DNA of 64,000 nt from Sideroxydans sp. (GTDB lineage Bacteria > Pseudomonadota > Gammaproteobacteria > Burkholderiales > Gallionellaceae), in assembly GCA_028710605.1 (NCBI GenBank), contig JAQTTU010000007.1:120431-184430 (forward strand). Direction: 5' to 3'. The translations under genes and the position numbers were made by a program. This document shows positions 49,062-57,163 of the stretch, in pieces. Under the pieces are notes generated by a model. That model was given only the letters and a program-made list of their open reading frames with translations. It was not told where the DNA came from and made no database searches. Every line of letters starts with the position of its first letter. Within the stretch, counting starts at the first letter, position 1.

Positions 49062-51026
49062 ATGCGTGTCGTTTTATGTTTACTGCTTGCCTGCTGTGCG
49101 AATGCTTATGCCGAAGAACCCGTCACGTTGCCCGAGGTGAGTGTGGTCAGCGAACGCAGCCCGGACCGGGTGAGCAAGAGCGTCATCACCGGCAAGCAGT
49201 TGAGCAAGATCGCCGGTTCCAGCGGCGATCCGCTGGCGGGGCTGCAAGCCTTGCCCGGCGTGGTTTCCACCAACAACGGCAGCGAACCGGCGGTGCGCGG
49301 TTCGGGGCCGGGCGACAACGCGTATTACGTGGACAATTTGCCGGTCGGCAAGATTTTTCACGTGGCGGGCATCAGCGTGTTCAATGCCGATCTGATCGGC
49401 GATTTCAATCTGTACAGCGCGGCCTTCGCGCCGCATTACGCCGACGTGACCGGGGCGGTGCTGGATGTCGCCTTGCGCGCGCCGCGCACTGATCGCCTCG
49501 GCGGCAAACTGAACATCAATCTGCTGGGCGCGGACGCGCTGATCGAAGGGCCGGTCAACGCGAACCAGTCGTTCTACTTCGCCGCGCGCCGCAGCTACGC
49601 CGATCTGCTCATCAAGCAAATTGAAAACAACGGCATCACGATTCAGGTTCCCAATTATTCCGACTATCAGGGCAAATATATTTTCAAACTTGACGGTGCG
49701 GACAAGCTGACTTTGCATCTGCAAGGTTCCAGCGACACGCTGAAATTGCAGGTCGGCAGCACCTCCAACCTGGCGCAGAAACAGCCCGCGCTGGCGGGCA
49801 CGATCGCCACGTCCAATTCCTACGCGATGCAGGCCGCAGCGTGGGATGCCGCGCTGTCGGATAGCGCGTTCAACAATCTGGCGCTGGAGCATATCCTGTC
49901 CGATGTCACCAACTCGGTGGCCAGCGCGGGCAATCTCAAGCTCACCACCGAAGACTGGATGCTGCGCGAACGCGTGATCCTGCCTTTCAGCGATGACCAT
50001 GAACTCGCGCTCGGAACCAACCTGACCCACACCAAAGTCAGCATCGACGCGGACATCAAAAAAACCACCTGCACCCAATTCAATCCCGCGTGCGATTTGA
50101 GCAGCGCCAGCCAGCAGCAACTGAAAGAAAATTTCAGCGCGAACGCCATCGACGTGTCGGCGCAAGACCGCAAGCGCGTCGCCCGCAACGTGACGCTGGT
50201 GGGCGGCGTGCGCCAGAGTTACGAGGACTATTTGCGCAAAGGCTATACCGAGCCGCGCCTCGGCATCGAATGGGAATACACGCCGCAAACGCTGCTCACC
50301 GCAGGATGGGGACGACACAACGAAATGCCCACCGGCGAACAGATCGTGCGCGGCTTCGGCAACCCGAATCTGGAACATCTGCGCGCCGATCACAGCGTGC
50401 TCGGCATCACGCAAAAGCTGGATGCGCTGTGGTCGTGGAAAGCGGAAACCTATTACAAAAAATTCAGCAACCTGATCGTGGATGATCCCGCGCTCAACTA
50501 CGTCAACGGCGCGAGCGGCAGCGCTTACGGTCTGGAGATGTTGCTGAAGAAAGACAGCGGCGAAAAATTATCCGGCTGGTTCGCTTTGTCGCTGTCGCAC
50601 TCCTACCGCCACAACGACATCAACGGCCAATCGTTCCGCTTCGCGCTGGACCAACCGGTGAACGCGACGCTGGTGGCCAACTATAAATTGAACGACGTGT
50701 GGACGCTGGGCGCGAAATGGAACGGCCATTCCGGCACGCCTTACACGCCGATTCTGGGCACCAGCGGCAACTATCCCGACGGCAGGCCGATCCCGGTTTA
50801 CGCCGCCATCAACTCCGGCAGCTACCCGACTTATCACCGTCTCGACCTGCGCGCGGAACGCCAGTTGCTGCGAGCGAGTTACAAAATGAATATGTATTTC
50901 GAGCTGAACAATGTGTATCAGCGCAAGAACGTGGTGGGCTACAGCTACGACCCGACCTACACCAGCAAAGACCCGGTGTACCCGTTCGTGCTGCCGTTCT
51001 CGTTCGGGGTGCAGGCGGAGTTTTGA
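49062..51026 (+). CDS. TonB-dependent receptor-like outer-membrane protein
   Basis: A 654-residue protein with signal peptide (VVLCLLLACCANAYA), a plug domain (LAGLQALPGVVSTNNGSEPAVRGSGPGDNAYYVDNLPVG) and a C-terminal beta-barrel ending in the aromatic FSFGVQAEF. The start at 49062 has GAGAAAA upstream and gives the proper signal. Ligand unknown; no exbB/tonB genes nearby. Confidence 0.9.
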   Translation: MRVVLCLLLACCANAYAEEPVTLPEVSVVSERSPDRVSKSVITGKQLSKIAGSSGDPLAGLQALPGVVSTNNGSEPAVRGSGPGDNAYYVDNLPVGKIFHVAGISVFNADLIGDFNLYSAAFAPHYADVTGAVLDVALRAPRTDRLGGKLNINLLGADALIEGPVNANQSFYFAARRSYADLLIKQIENNGITIQVPNYSDYQGKYIFKLDGADKLTLHLQGSSDTLKLQVGSTSNLAQKQPALAGTIATSNSYAMQAAAWDAALSDSAFNNLALEHILSDVTNSVASAGNLKLTTEDWMLRERVILPFSDDHELALGTNLTHTKVSIDADIKKTTCTQFNPACDLSSASQQQLKENFSANAIDVSAQDRKRVARNVTLVGGVRQSYEDYLRKGYTEPRLGIEWEYTPQTLLTAGWGRHNEMPTGEQIVRGFGNPNLEHLRADHSVLGITQKLDALWSWKAETYYKKFSNLIVDDPALNYVNGASGSAYGLEMLLKKDSGEKLSGWFALSLSHSYRHNDINGQSFRFALDQPVNATLVANYKLNDVWTLGAKWNGHSGTPYTPILGTSGNYPDGRPIPVYAAINSGSYPTYHRLDLRAERQLLRASYKMNMYFELNNVYQRKNVVGYSYDPTYTSKDPVYPFVLPFSFGVQAEF

Positions 51027-51044
51027 GCGCTTAAGCGCAAACGG

Positions 51045-51118
51045 CGATTGCCCGCAAGGCAGCAAATACGGGCATCTCCACGATGCGCATGATGCGGATC
51101 GCCTATTGACGGGCGTTC
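51045..51118 (+). repeat. Dispersed CGCCTATTGACGGGC element, long copy (convergent gap)
   Basis: Head GATTGCCCGCAAGG, internal ATGCGCATGATGCGGATC and core at 51100-51114, between the receptor and the DUF2062 gene. Confidence 0.82.
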
Positions 51119-51153
51119 ACACGAAGTTGAGTTATGAAAATCGAAATAAATGC

Positions 51154-51681
51154 TCAGCGCCGCTGCCGTCTGCGCCATTTCCACACCACCACCGCGCGCC
51201 AGGCGAGGCGCACGACAACATAGCCGATCAGCGCCAGCCCGAGCGCGAGCAGAGGCAAACCGACCAGCAGCGGTTCGCCCAATTGCAGCAGCCAATTCAA
51301 CATCGGCGCGTAGCCGTCGCTCCATTGCCAATCGGGGAACGCGGGCGCGATATGCGCCGTGCCGTTGCCTATCACCAGCGCGCCGATTTCGTAAGCGAGC
51401 ACATAGAGCGGGACGATGGTGAAGGGGTTGGTGTAGAGCGTAGTGAACATGGCGACCGGCAGGTTGACGCGAAACAGCACGGCCAGCAGCGCGGCGGAAA
51501 TCATTTGCAGCGGGCCGGGAATCAGCCCGCAAAACAGCCCGACCGCCACACCGCCCGCCACCGAACGGCGATGCAGATGCCACAGGTTGGGATGCACCAG
51601 CCAGTGGTGCACCGGTTGCAGCCAGCGGATTTGGCGGATGCTTTCGCGGTTCGGAAGACGGTGTTTGAAGAATTTGCGCAT
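51154..51681 (-). CDS. DUF2062 membrane protein
   Basis: A 175-residue protein with the DUF2062 pattern: RRSVAGGVAVGLFCGLIPGPLQMISAALLAVLFRVNLP and TTLYTNPFTIVPLY. It has three or four membrane helices and a basic C-terminus. Family function unknown. Convergent with the receptor gene. Confidence 0.9.
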   Translation of the reverse strand: MRKFFKHRLPNRESIRQIRWLQPVHHWLVHPNLWHLHRRSVAGGVAVGLFCGLIPGPLQMISAALLAVLFRVNLPVAMFTTLYTNPFTIVPLYVLAYEIGALVIGNGTAHIAPAFPDWQWSDGYAPMLNWLLQLGEPLLVGLPLLALGLALIGYVVVRLAWRAVVVWKWRRRQRR

Positions 51682-51994
51682 GGCGCGATTGTAATGCTCG
51701 GTTATGCTGTAAACCTAAAACCTTTCAGCAACGGATTGACACGGATGAAACACAGATTAAATCGGAAAATCCATTAGAGCCGAACCCGCTCCTTCCCCTT
51801 TGCAGGGGGAAGGTTGGGATGGGGGTAGAGTAGTGAAACAGTAACGTTTCTACCCCCACCCTAGCCCTCCCCCTGCAAGGGGGAGGGGACATGATGGCTA
51901 ATGGATTATTTTGGACAACACCAAAACTTGGCCGCTCTTCTATCCGTGTTTCATCCGTGTGCATCCGTGGCTCAATTTCGTTTTTTGGGTGAAC
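51682..51994. other. Divergent gap DUF2062 / comEC
   Basis: This 313-base stretch holds a composite G/C palindrome (51788-51890). It is flanked by short ACGGATGAAACACAGATT (51735) and TTTCATCCGTGTGCATCCGTGG (51950) arms, which are complementary to each other. No clear promoter was seen. Confidence 0.6.
51788..51890. repeat. Composite palindrome upstream of comEC
   Basis: CTTCCCCTTTGCAGGGGGAAGG and CCTCCCCCTGCAAGGGGGAGG with GGTTGGGATGGGGGTAG-like tails, nested inside the CATCCGTG arms. Confidence 0.88.
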
Positions 51995-54343
51995 ATGGTT
52001 TCCTTTTCCGTCTTCTTCGCGCTGGGCGTGTGGTGGTTGCAGCAGCAGGCCGCGTTGCCGGATTTGCCCGTCTTGTGGCCGCTGGCGGCGTGCGCGTTGC
52101 TGATCCCGGATAGTGCGCGCTTGGCGCTGAATATTGCACGACGCGCGCTGATTCTGCTGTGCGCATTTCTGTTGGGATTTTCATATTCGGCGTGGGTGGC
52201 GCAGGCGCGGTTGGCCGACAGTTTGCCGGACGAGTGGCAGGGTCAGAACATCGCGCTGACCGGCGTGGTGGCCGAGATGCCGCGCTTGCATGAACGCGGT
52301 TTGCGTTTCGTGTTTGATGTGGAGAGCGTGCAGACTGAAGGCGCGCATGTGCCGCGCCGCATCCAGCTTGCCACCTATGACGGCGACACCAAAAATCCGC
52401 TGCAATTGCATGCGGGCGAGCGCTGGCAATTCACGGTGCGCTTGAAGCAGCCGCACGGCACGTCCAATCCGAACGGTTTCGATTTTGAAGGCTGGGCGCT
52501 GGAGCGCAAGCTGCGCGCCACCGGCTATGTGTATGGCAAGGCCGACAACCATAAGCTGGGCGACGTATCGCTCAACCCGCTATTTTTCATCGAGCGTTTG
52601 CGCGAACAAGTGCGCACACATTTCCATCGGACGCTGAGTGACGCGCCCTACACCGGCGTGCTGGTGGCGCTGGCCATCGGCGATCAATCCGCCATCCCGC
52701 AGGCGCAATGGCAGGTGTTCACGCGCACCGGAGTGAACCATCTGATGAGCATCTCCGGCTTGCATATCACCATGCTGGCCAGTCTGGCCTTCGCCATCAC
52801 TTACTGGTTGTGGCGGCGCAGTGTGAAGCTGACGCTGCACTTTCCCGCGCGCAAAGCGGCGGCGATCATCGGCCTGATGGTCGCGCTGTTCTACACCTTG
52901 CTTTCCGGTTTCGAGATTCCGGCGCAACGCACGCTGTACATGCTCGCCACCTTCGCCGCGATGCTGCTGCTGTCGCGCACGATTGCGCTGAGCCAGATGC
53001 TGGCCATCGCGTTGCTGATCGTGTTGTTGGTCGATCCGTGGGCGGTGCAAGCGCCCGGTTTCTGGCTGTCGTTCGGCGCGGTGGCGCTGATCTTTTACGT
53101 CACCGCAAACCGCACGGGCAAGAAACATTGGCTGGCGGAATACGGCAAAGTGCAATGGGCGATGACGGTCGGCCTCATCCCGCCGCTGTTGGCACTTTTC
53201 CAGCAACTGTCGCTGGTGTCGCCCTTAGCCAATGCGTTCGCCATTCCGCTGATCAGCTTCGTTGTCGTGCCACTCACTTTGCTCGGCACGCTGCCGTGGA
53301 TGGACTGGTCGCTGCATCTCGCGCATCAGGCGATGAGCTTGTGTATATGGCTGCTGCAAACGCTGGATGGGCTGCCGCTCGCGGTGTGGACGCAGCACGC
53401 GCCGCCGCTGTGGACGATTTTCATCGGCACGCTGGGAGCCGCATGGATACTGGCTCCGCGCGAGTATCCGTTGCGCAGCTTCGGCCTCATTTTGCTGCTG
53501 CCGATGTTCGTGATCGAACCGCCGACTCCCGAAATAAATACGGCGCGCATCATCGTGTTCGATGTCGGCCAAGGTTTATCGGTCGCGGTGCAAACGCGGC
53601 AACACACCCTGCTCTACGACACCGGCCCCGACTTCGCGGGAGATGCCGACAGCGGCAACCGCATCCTCGTGCCGACCTTGCGCGCACTCGGCATCCGTCA
53701 CTTGGACATGCTGATGCTGAGCCACGATGACACCGACCATGTGGGCGGCACGGCTTCGGTGGTGCAGGCGCTGCCGGTTGATTTGCTGTCGGCATCTCTG
53801 CCCGAAGACAATCCATTGCGAAATGCAGTCACTCACTTCCAGACTTGCAGCGACGGACAAAATTGGAATTGGGACGGTATCAAGTTCGAGGTGCTGCACC
53901 CATCAATCGAAAGCGCCTCCATCAGCAAGCCGCACGACAACGACAAAAGCTGCGTGCTACGCATCAGCGTTGGCGCACAACACATGCTGTTGGTCGGCGA
54001 TATAGAGAAACTTTCCGAAGCGCGTTTGCTGCAACAGCACGCGGACGAACTCCCCGCCACGTTATTGGTCGCACCGCACCACGGCAGCAAAAGTTCATCG
54101 AGCGAAGATTTCGTCGCCGCCGTCGCGCCGCAATACGTCGTGTTCACCTCCGGCTATCGCAGCCGCTTCCACCACCCCGCCCCGGAAGTGCAACAACGCT
54201 ACACCGATCACGGCGCGGAAATCTTGCGCTCGGATGAAGACGGCGCGATTTTGATTGCGATGGATGCGCGGGGATTGCAGGTGGAACGCTACCGCAAAAC
54301 GCATCGCAGATATTGGACGCATGAAGCTGCCATCACCCAATAA
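51995..54343 (+). CDS. comEC: ComEC/Rec2 DNA-uptake channel
   Basis: From the ATG at 51995, 782 residues: N-terminal helices, an OB/DUF4131-like domain, the Competence membrane domain (LVALAIGDQSAIPQAQWQVFTRTGVNHLMSISGLHITM) and a C-terminal metallo-beta-lactamase domain (SHDDTDHVGG, APHHGSKSS). It carries single-stranded DNA across the inner membrane. An in-frame TTG 84 bases upstream would read through repeat sequence. Confidence 0.93.
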   Translation: MVSFSVFFALGVWWLQQQAALPDLPVLWPLAACALLIPDSARLALNIARRALILLCAFLLGFSYSAWVAQARLADSLPDEWQGQNIALTGVVAEMPRLHERGLRFVFDVESVQTEGAHVPRRIQLATYDGDTKNPLQLHAGERWQFTVRLKQPHGTSNPNGFDFEGWALERKLRATGYVYGKADNHKLGDVSLNPLFFIERLREQVRTHFHRTLSDAPYTGVLVALAIGDQSAIPQAQWQVFTRTGVNHLMSISGLHITMLASLAFAITYWLWRRSVKLTLHFPARKAAAIIGLMVALFYTLLSGFEIPAQRTLYMLATFAAMLLLSRTIALSQMLAIALLIVLLVDPWAVQAPGFWLSFGAVALIFYVTANRTGKKHWLAEYGKVQWAMTVGLIPPLLALFQQLSLVSPLANAFAIPLISFVVVPLTLLGTLPWMDWSLHLAHQAMSLCIWLLQTLDGLPLAVWTQHAPPLWTIFIGTLGAAWILAPREYPLRSFGLILLLPMFVIEPPTPEINTARIIVFDVGQGLSVAVQTRQHTLLYDTGPDFAGDADSGNRILVPTLRALGIRHLDMLMLSHDDTDHVGGTASVVQALPVDLLSASLPEDNPLRNAVTHFQTCSDGQNWNWDGIKFEVLHPSIESASISKPHDNDKSCVLRISVGAQHMLLVGDIEKLSEARLLQQHADELPATLLVAPHHGSKSSSSEDFVAAVAPQYVVFTSGYRSRFHHPAPEVQQRYTDHGAEILRSDEDGAILIAMDARGLQVERYRKTHRRYWTHEAAITQ

Positions 54344-54344
54344 A

Positions 54345-54368
54345 CTCCCCATTGACGGGGCGTTTTGT
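54345..54368 (+). terminator. Hairpin after comEC
   Basis: ACTCCCC-ATTGA-CGGGGCGTTTTG, a short GC stem with a T-rich tail beginning right after the comEC stop. Confidence 0.6.
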
Positions 54369-54399
54369 TTGGCATCCGAAACACGCCTTGCCTGAAGAT

Positions 54400-54455
54400 G
54401 CCCGCCAATAGGCGTTCTTCACGCATTGAAAGATACAGATCGCCTATTGACGGGC
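54400..54455. repeat. Inverted pair of dispersed-element cores
   Basis: GCCCGCCAATAGGCG (54400) and CGCCTATTGACGGGC (54441) face each other across 26 bases and can form a long hairpin, similar to 57074-57129. Confidence 0.85.
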
Positions 54456-54608
54456 ATTTTCACAAGGTGCGACTTTGACAATTGATACTCAAGTTTGAGA
54501 ATCGCTCATGCTCATGTACTATCAAAACTGCTGCGCAATTTCCGGCTTCGCTGTTCGCCCCTTAGTTTCACGTTGGGTGTCTTTAACCCCGAAGGAATAC
54601 GATCTGAT

Positions 54609-55304
54609 ATGAATAAATTTCTGGCTACTCTGTGTTCGATAGTTCTGCTGGCGTTTTCAAACGTCGCAGCGGCAGATTGGCTTCTTTCATCGGAAACCAA
54701 GGCGCTAATTGTAAAAGCTGAAGCTGGCGATATCGATGCCCAGCTTCGTGTCGGTGCTGCATACGACTATGGTCAAGGCGCACCGCGCGACGGAAGTGAA
54801 GCAATGAAGTGGTATCGCATGGCTGCTGATCGCGGCAATGCTGAGGCTCAAAATAGCGTTGGAAGCGTACTTCAAGCAGAGAAGCGCTATGAAGAAGCTC
54901 TGCCTTGGTTTGAAAAGGCATCCGCGCAAGGGCATGCTCTTGCGACCAACAACCTCGCCTATCTTCACGACCTCGGTTTGGGAGTAAAACAAGATCGTCG
55001 CAAAGGCTTCGAACTTTACTCCCGTGCGGCTGATCTTGGCTGGGCCGAAGCTATGTGGAACATTGCCAATATGTACGGAGCTGGTCAGCTCGGAGAAAAG
55101 GACTTGGTGGCTGCTTGCGTCTGGGCAATGAGGGCTCGCAAGTTTGCCGCGCCAGACGAGCATCATCTACTCAACCACCTTAGCAGGGTCATCCCTTACA
55201 TGGAGCATTCGCTGTCGGCGGAGCAACTGGCATCATGCAATCAGCAGTCGGAGAGTTGGGTACCGATCGTGCTTCGTAGCAAAGATACCCAACTAGAACG
55301 TTAG
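54609..55304 (+). CDS. Sel1-repeat exported protein
   Basis: A 231-residue protein with a signal peptide (FLATLCSIVLLAFSNVAAA) and four or five Sel1 repeats (LRVGAAYDYGQGAPRDGSEAMKWYRMAADRGNAEAQ...). Such repeats form helical scaffolds for protein contacts. The ATG at 54609 gives the signal peptide; an upstream start adds unrelated residues. Confidence 0.85.
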   Translation: MNKFLATLCSIVLLAFSNVAAADWLLSSETKALIVKAEAGDIDAQLRVGAAYDYGQGAPRDGSEAMKWYRMAADRGNAEAQNSVGSVLQAEKRYEEALPWFEKASAQGHALATNNLAYLHDLGLGVKQDRRKGFELYSRAADLGWAEAMWNIANMYGAGQLGEKDLVAACVWAMRARKFAAPDEHHLLNHLSRVIPYMEHSLSAEQLASCNQQSESWVPIVLRSKDTQLER

Positions 55305-55398
55305 GCCACGCGCTTTTTCTGGTGTTGGTGGAGGTTTAGGTGGCGCAGCGAAAATTTGCAAACAAACAACGTCTGGATGTCAATGATAGGAGAACAGG

Positions 55399-55647
55399 AT
55401 GAGTCATCAAGCAGATAAAAAAAGTCTATACAAATTGCTATTTATTTTATTTTGCATGATGGTTTTTTTAGGACTTAAGGAGCTTCTACCCAACTATCCA
55501 GAATATCGTTCTCTAATTATTGGAGTTGCAATATCTCTGTGGGTTGTGATTTCTATCAGCATAGTGATATTTGGATCCCAGTCTGCACGTCGCGCGTTGA
55601 GTTTTTTCTTTGTAAAAAAGGAAGAAGGAAAGCCAACTGAATCGTAG
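55399..55647 (+). CDS. Small two-helix membrane protein, unknown
   Basis: An 82-residue protein with two hydrophobic stretches (LYKLLFILFCMMVFLGL and SLIIGVAISLWVVISISIVIF) and a Lys-rich C-terminus. AGGAGAA precedes the ATG. Lower GC than neighbours. No family recognised. Confidence 0.65.
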   Translation: MSHQADKKSLYKLLFILFCMMVFLGLKELLPNYPEYRSLIIGVAISLWVVISISIVIFGSQSARRALSFFFVKKEEGKPTES

Positions 55648-55745
55648 AGACCTCAGAAGACCTCAAGGGCAGACTCGATTTATTCGCTCTTTTCCCGATG
55701 CAGACATGATTAAACTTTTTCTACAGCTTCGTTAGGAGTTGTCTC

Positions 55746-56186
55746 ATGAACGTACCCGCTTGTACTACGCCAACACTATTTGCAATCCTCATGTTGGTTC
55801 TTGCTTCCGGTGTTGCCAATGCCTGGCAAAGCCAGCCTGTCGAACAACCCAATGATAAAAATGGAAACAAGGTTTGCCAGATTGGAAGCATGGGTACTTA
55901 CATTCGTGGAAATGATGAATGTATTGACACTCAAGCCAAGTGTGAAGCCAAAGGCGGACGCTGGGGCGGAACCACTATCGGGAGAGGGCGCAGCCCCGGA
56001 TGCAATTTGCCGACCAAGGATGCCGGGAAGAAGTGCTCTGATAGCTCGCAATGCGAGTCCGCCTGCATAGCGCATGACGCATCAAATCACAATTGCAGTT
56101 GTTATCAGTGGGCCAGCCTCGGCAAAGGCCCGCAACCTGACCAGTGTTCTTTCAAAGGTATTATCTATGGGCCCATCATCGACTAG
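55746..56186 (+). CDS. Small Cys-rich exported protein, unknown
   Basis: A 146-residue protein with a signal peptide (LFAILMLVLASGVANA) and about ten cysteines in the mature part (CEAKGGRWGG; GCNLPTKDAGKKCSDSSQCESAC). This suggests several disulfides and a periplasmic or secreted location. The segment resembles a widespread uncharacterised Cys-rich module. Confidence 0.7.
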   Translation: MNVPACTTPTLFAILMLVLASGVANAWQSQPVEQPNDKNGNKVCQIGSMGTYIRGNDECIDTQAKCEAKGGRWGGTTIGRGRSPGCNLPTKDAGKKCSDSSQCESACIAHDASNHNCSCYQWASLGKGPQPDQCSFKGIIYGPIID

Positions 56187-56295
56187 ACCGGCTTGCAGGA
56201 GACCACAGGGTAGATATTTCCTTTCAAATTGGAAATGAAAGCGAGCCGAGGATTACTTGATTGACCACAACCAATCTGGTCTATAAACTGGTCTG

Positions 56296-56309
56296 CATGA
56301 ATATTCATG
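56296..56309. promoter_or_regulatory. Palindrome before the Phd/VapC genes
   Basis: CATGAATATTCATG is a perfect 14-base palindrome ending 13 bases before the antitoxin ATG. It is preceded by two direct CTGGTCT repeats and a TTGACC/TATAAA pair with 15-base spacing. Likely an autoregulatory operator. Confidence 0.55.
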
Positions 56310-56322
56310 AGCGAGGTGTGCG

Positions 56323-56562
56323 ATGAAAACTGCCGTTGGTTCTTATCAGGCAAAAACCAGGTTGCCCGAGTTGTTGCGCGAGGTGCAATTGGGCAAGAGT
56401 TTTACGATTACCAATCGCGGCGAGGCCGTTGCCGATCTTGTCCCCAGTGCCAGTCTGGCGCGCGACAAGGTTGCCAGCATCGAGAAGTTGCAGGCGTTTA
56501 TGCGGGCTGAACCTGTGCGCGGTGTTGATCTCAAGGAATTGATCGCCGCAGGCCGAAAATGA
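56323..56562 (+). CDS. Phd/YefM-family antitoxin
   Basis: A 79-residue protein (VGSYQAKTRLPELLREVQLGKSFTITNRGEAVADLVP) with the Phd fold and a C-terminal toxin-binding tail. It overlaps the VapC gene by 4 bases. Confidence 0.9.
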   Translation: MKTAVGSYQAKTRLPELLREVQLGKSFTITNRGEAVADLVPSASLARDKVASIEKLQAFMRAEPVRGVDLKELIAAGRK

Positions 56563-56981
56563 ATTTTGTGATCGATAACTCCGTGGTCATGCGCTGGTTC
56601 TTCGGCGACGGCAAGCCGCAGGATTTGAGCTATGCCCGCGCTGTGCTGGATGCGATGAAGTCGGCCGATGCGACCGTGCCCGCGATTTGGGGGTTCGAGG
56701 TGGCGAATGTGGTCAGTCGCGCCGAAGCGCAAGGCATTGTCACCGAGGCGCGCAGCGAGGCGTTTCTTGAGATGCTGGCGGGTATTGCGATTGAGGTCGA
56801 TGGGACAAGTGCCGCACATGCGTTGTCTGCGACATTGAACTTGGCGCGTCGTTACAAGCTGTCTGCATATGATGCGTCTTATCTTGAACTGGCATTGCGG
56901 CGCGGCATTGCGCTCGCCACGCTGGATACCGATCTGCGCAAGGCAGCGAAAAAGGCCGGGGTGGAAATTCTGCTGGTTTAA
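56559..56981 (+). CDS. vapC: VapC-family PIN toxin
   Basis: A 140-residue PIN ribonuclease with VIDNSVVMRWFF, the central Glu in PAIWGFEVANVV and YDASYLELALRRGIALATLDTDL carrying the acidic residues. Cognate of the Phd-type antitoxin upstream. Confidence 0.92.
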   Translation: MNFVIDNSVVMRWFFGDGKPQDLSYARAVLDAMKSADATVPAIWGFEVANVVSRAEAQGIVTEARSEAFLEMLAGIAIEVDGTSAAHALSATLNLARRYKLSAYDASYLELALRRGIALATLDTDLRKAAKKAGVEILLV

Positions 56982-57012
56982 CTGGTTTAATAGGTTTCAA
57001 TAGCTCCTGTCA

Positions 57013-57056
57013 CCGCCAAACAAAACGCCCCGGTTACGGGGCGTTTTGTTTGGTGG
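57013..57056. terminator. Long bidirectional terminator hairpin
   Basis: CCGCCAAACAAAACGCCCC-GGTTAC-GGGGCGTTTTGTTTGG is a 19-base near-perfect stem between convergent vapC and the sulfatase gene, with T-rich flanks on both strands. Confidence 0.85.
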
Positions 57057-57073
57057 CATCAATGCCTGAAGAT

Positions 57074-57129
57074 GGCCGTCAATAGGCGTTCTTCACGCAC
57101 TGCATGATGGAGAACGCCTATTGGCGGGC
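57074..57129. repeat. Inverted pair of dispersed-element cores
   Basis: GGCCGTCAATAGGCG (57074) and CGCCTATTGGCGGGC (57115) with AGAACG/CGTTCT extensions form a long hairpin between convergent genes. Confidence 0.85.
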
Positions 57130-57163
57130 GTTCCCATGAAGGTGGTTATTCATGTCTCTATGC

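Noticed and set aside
54400..57129. Repeated cores considered as a CRISPR array
   Set aside because: Copies are far apart, have no regular spacers and face each other as inverted pairs; no cas genes are present.
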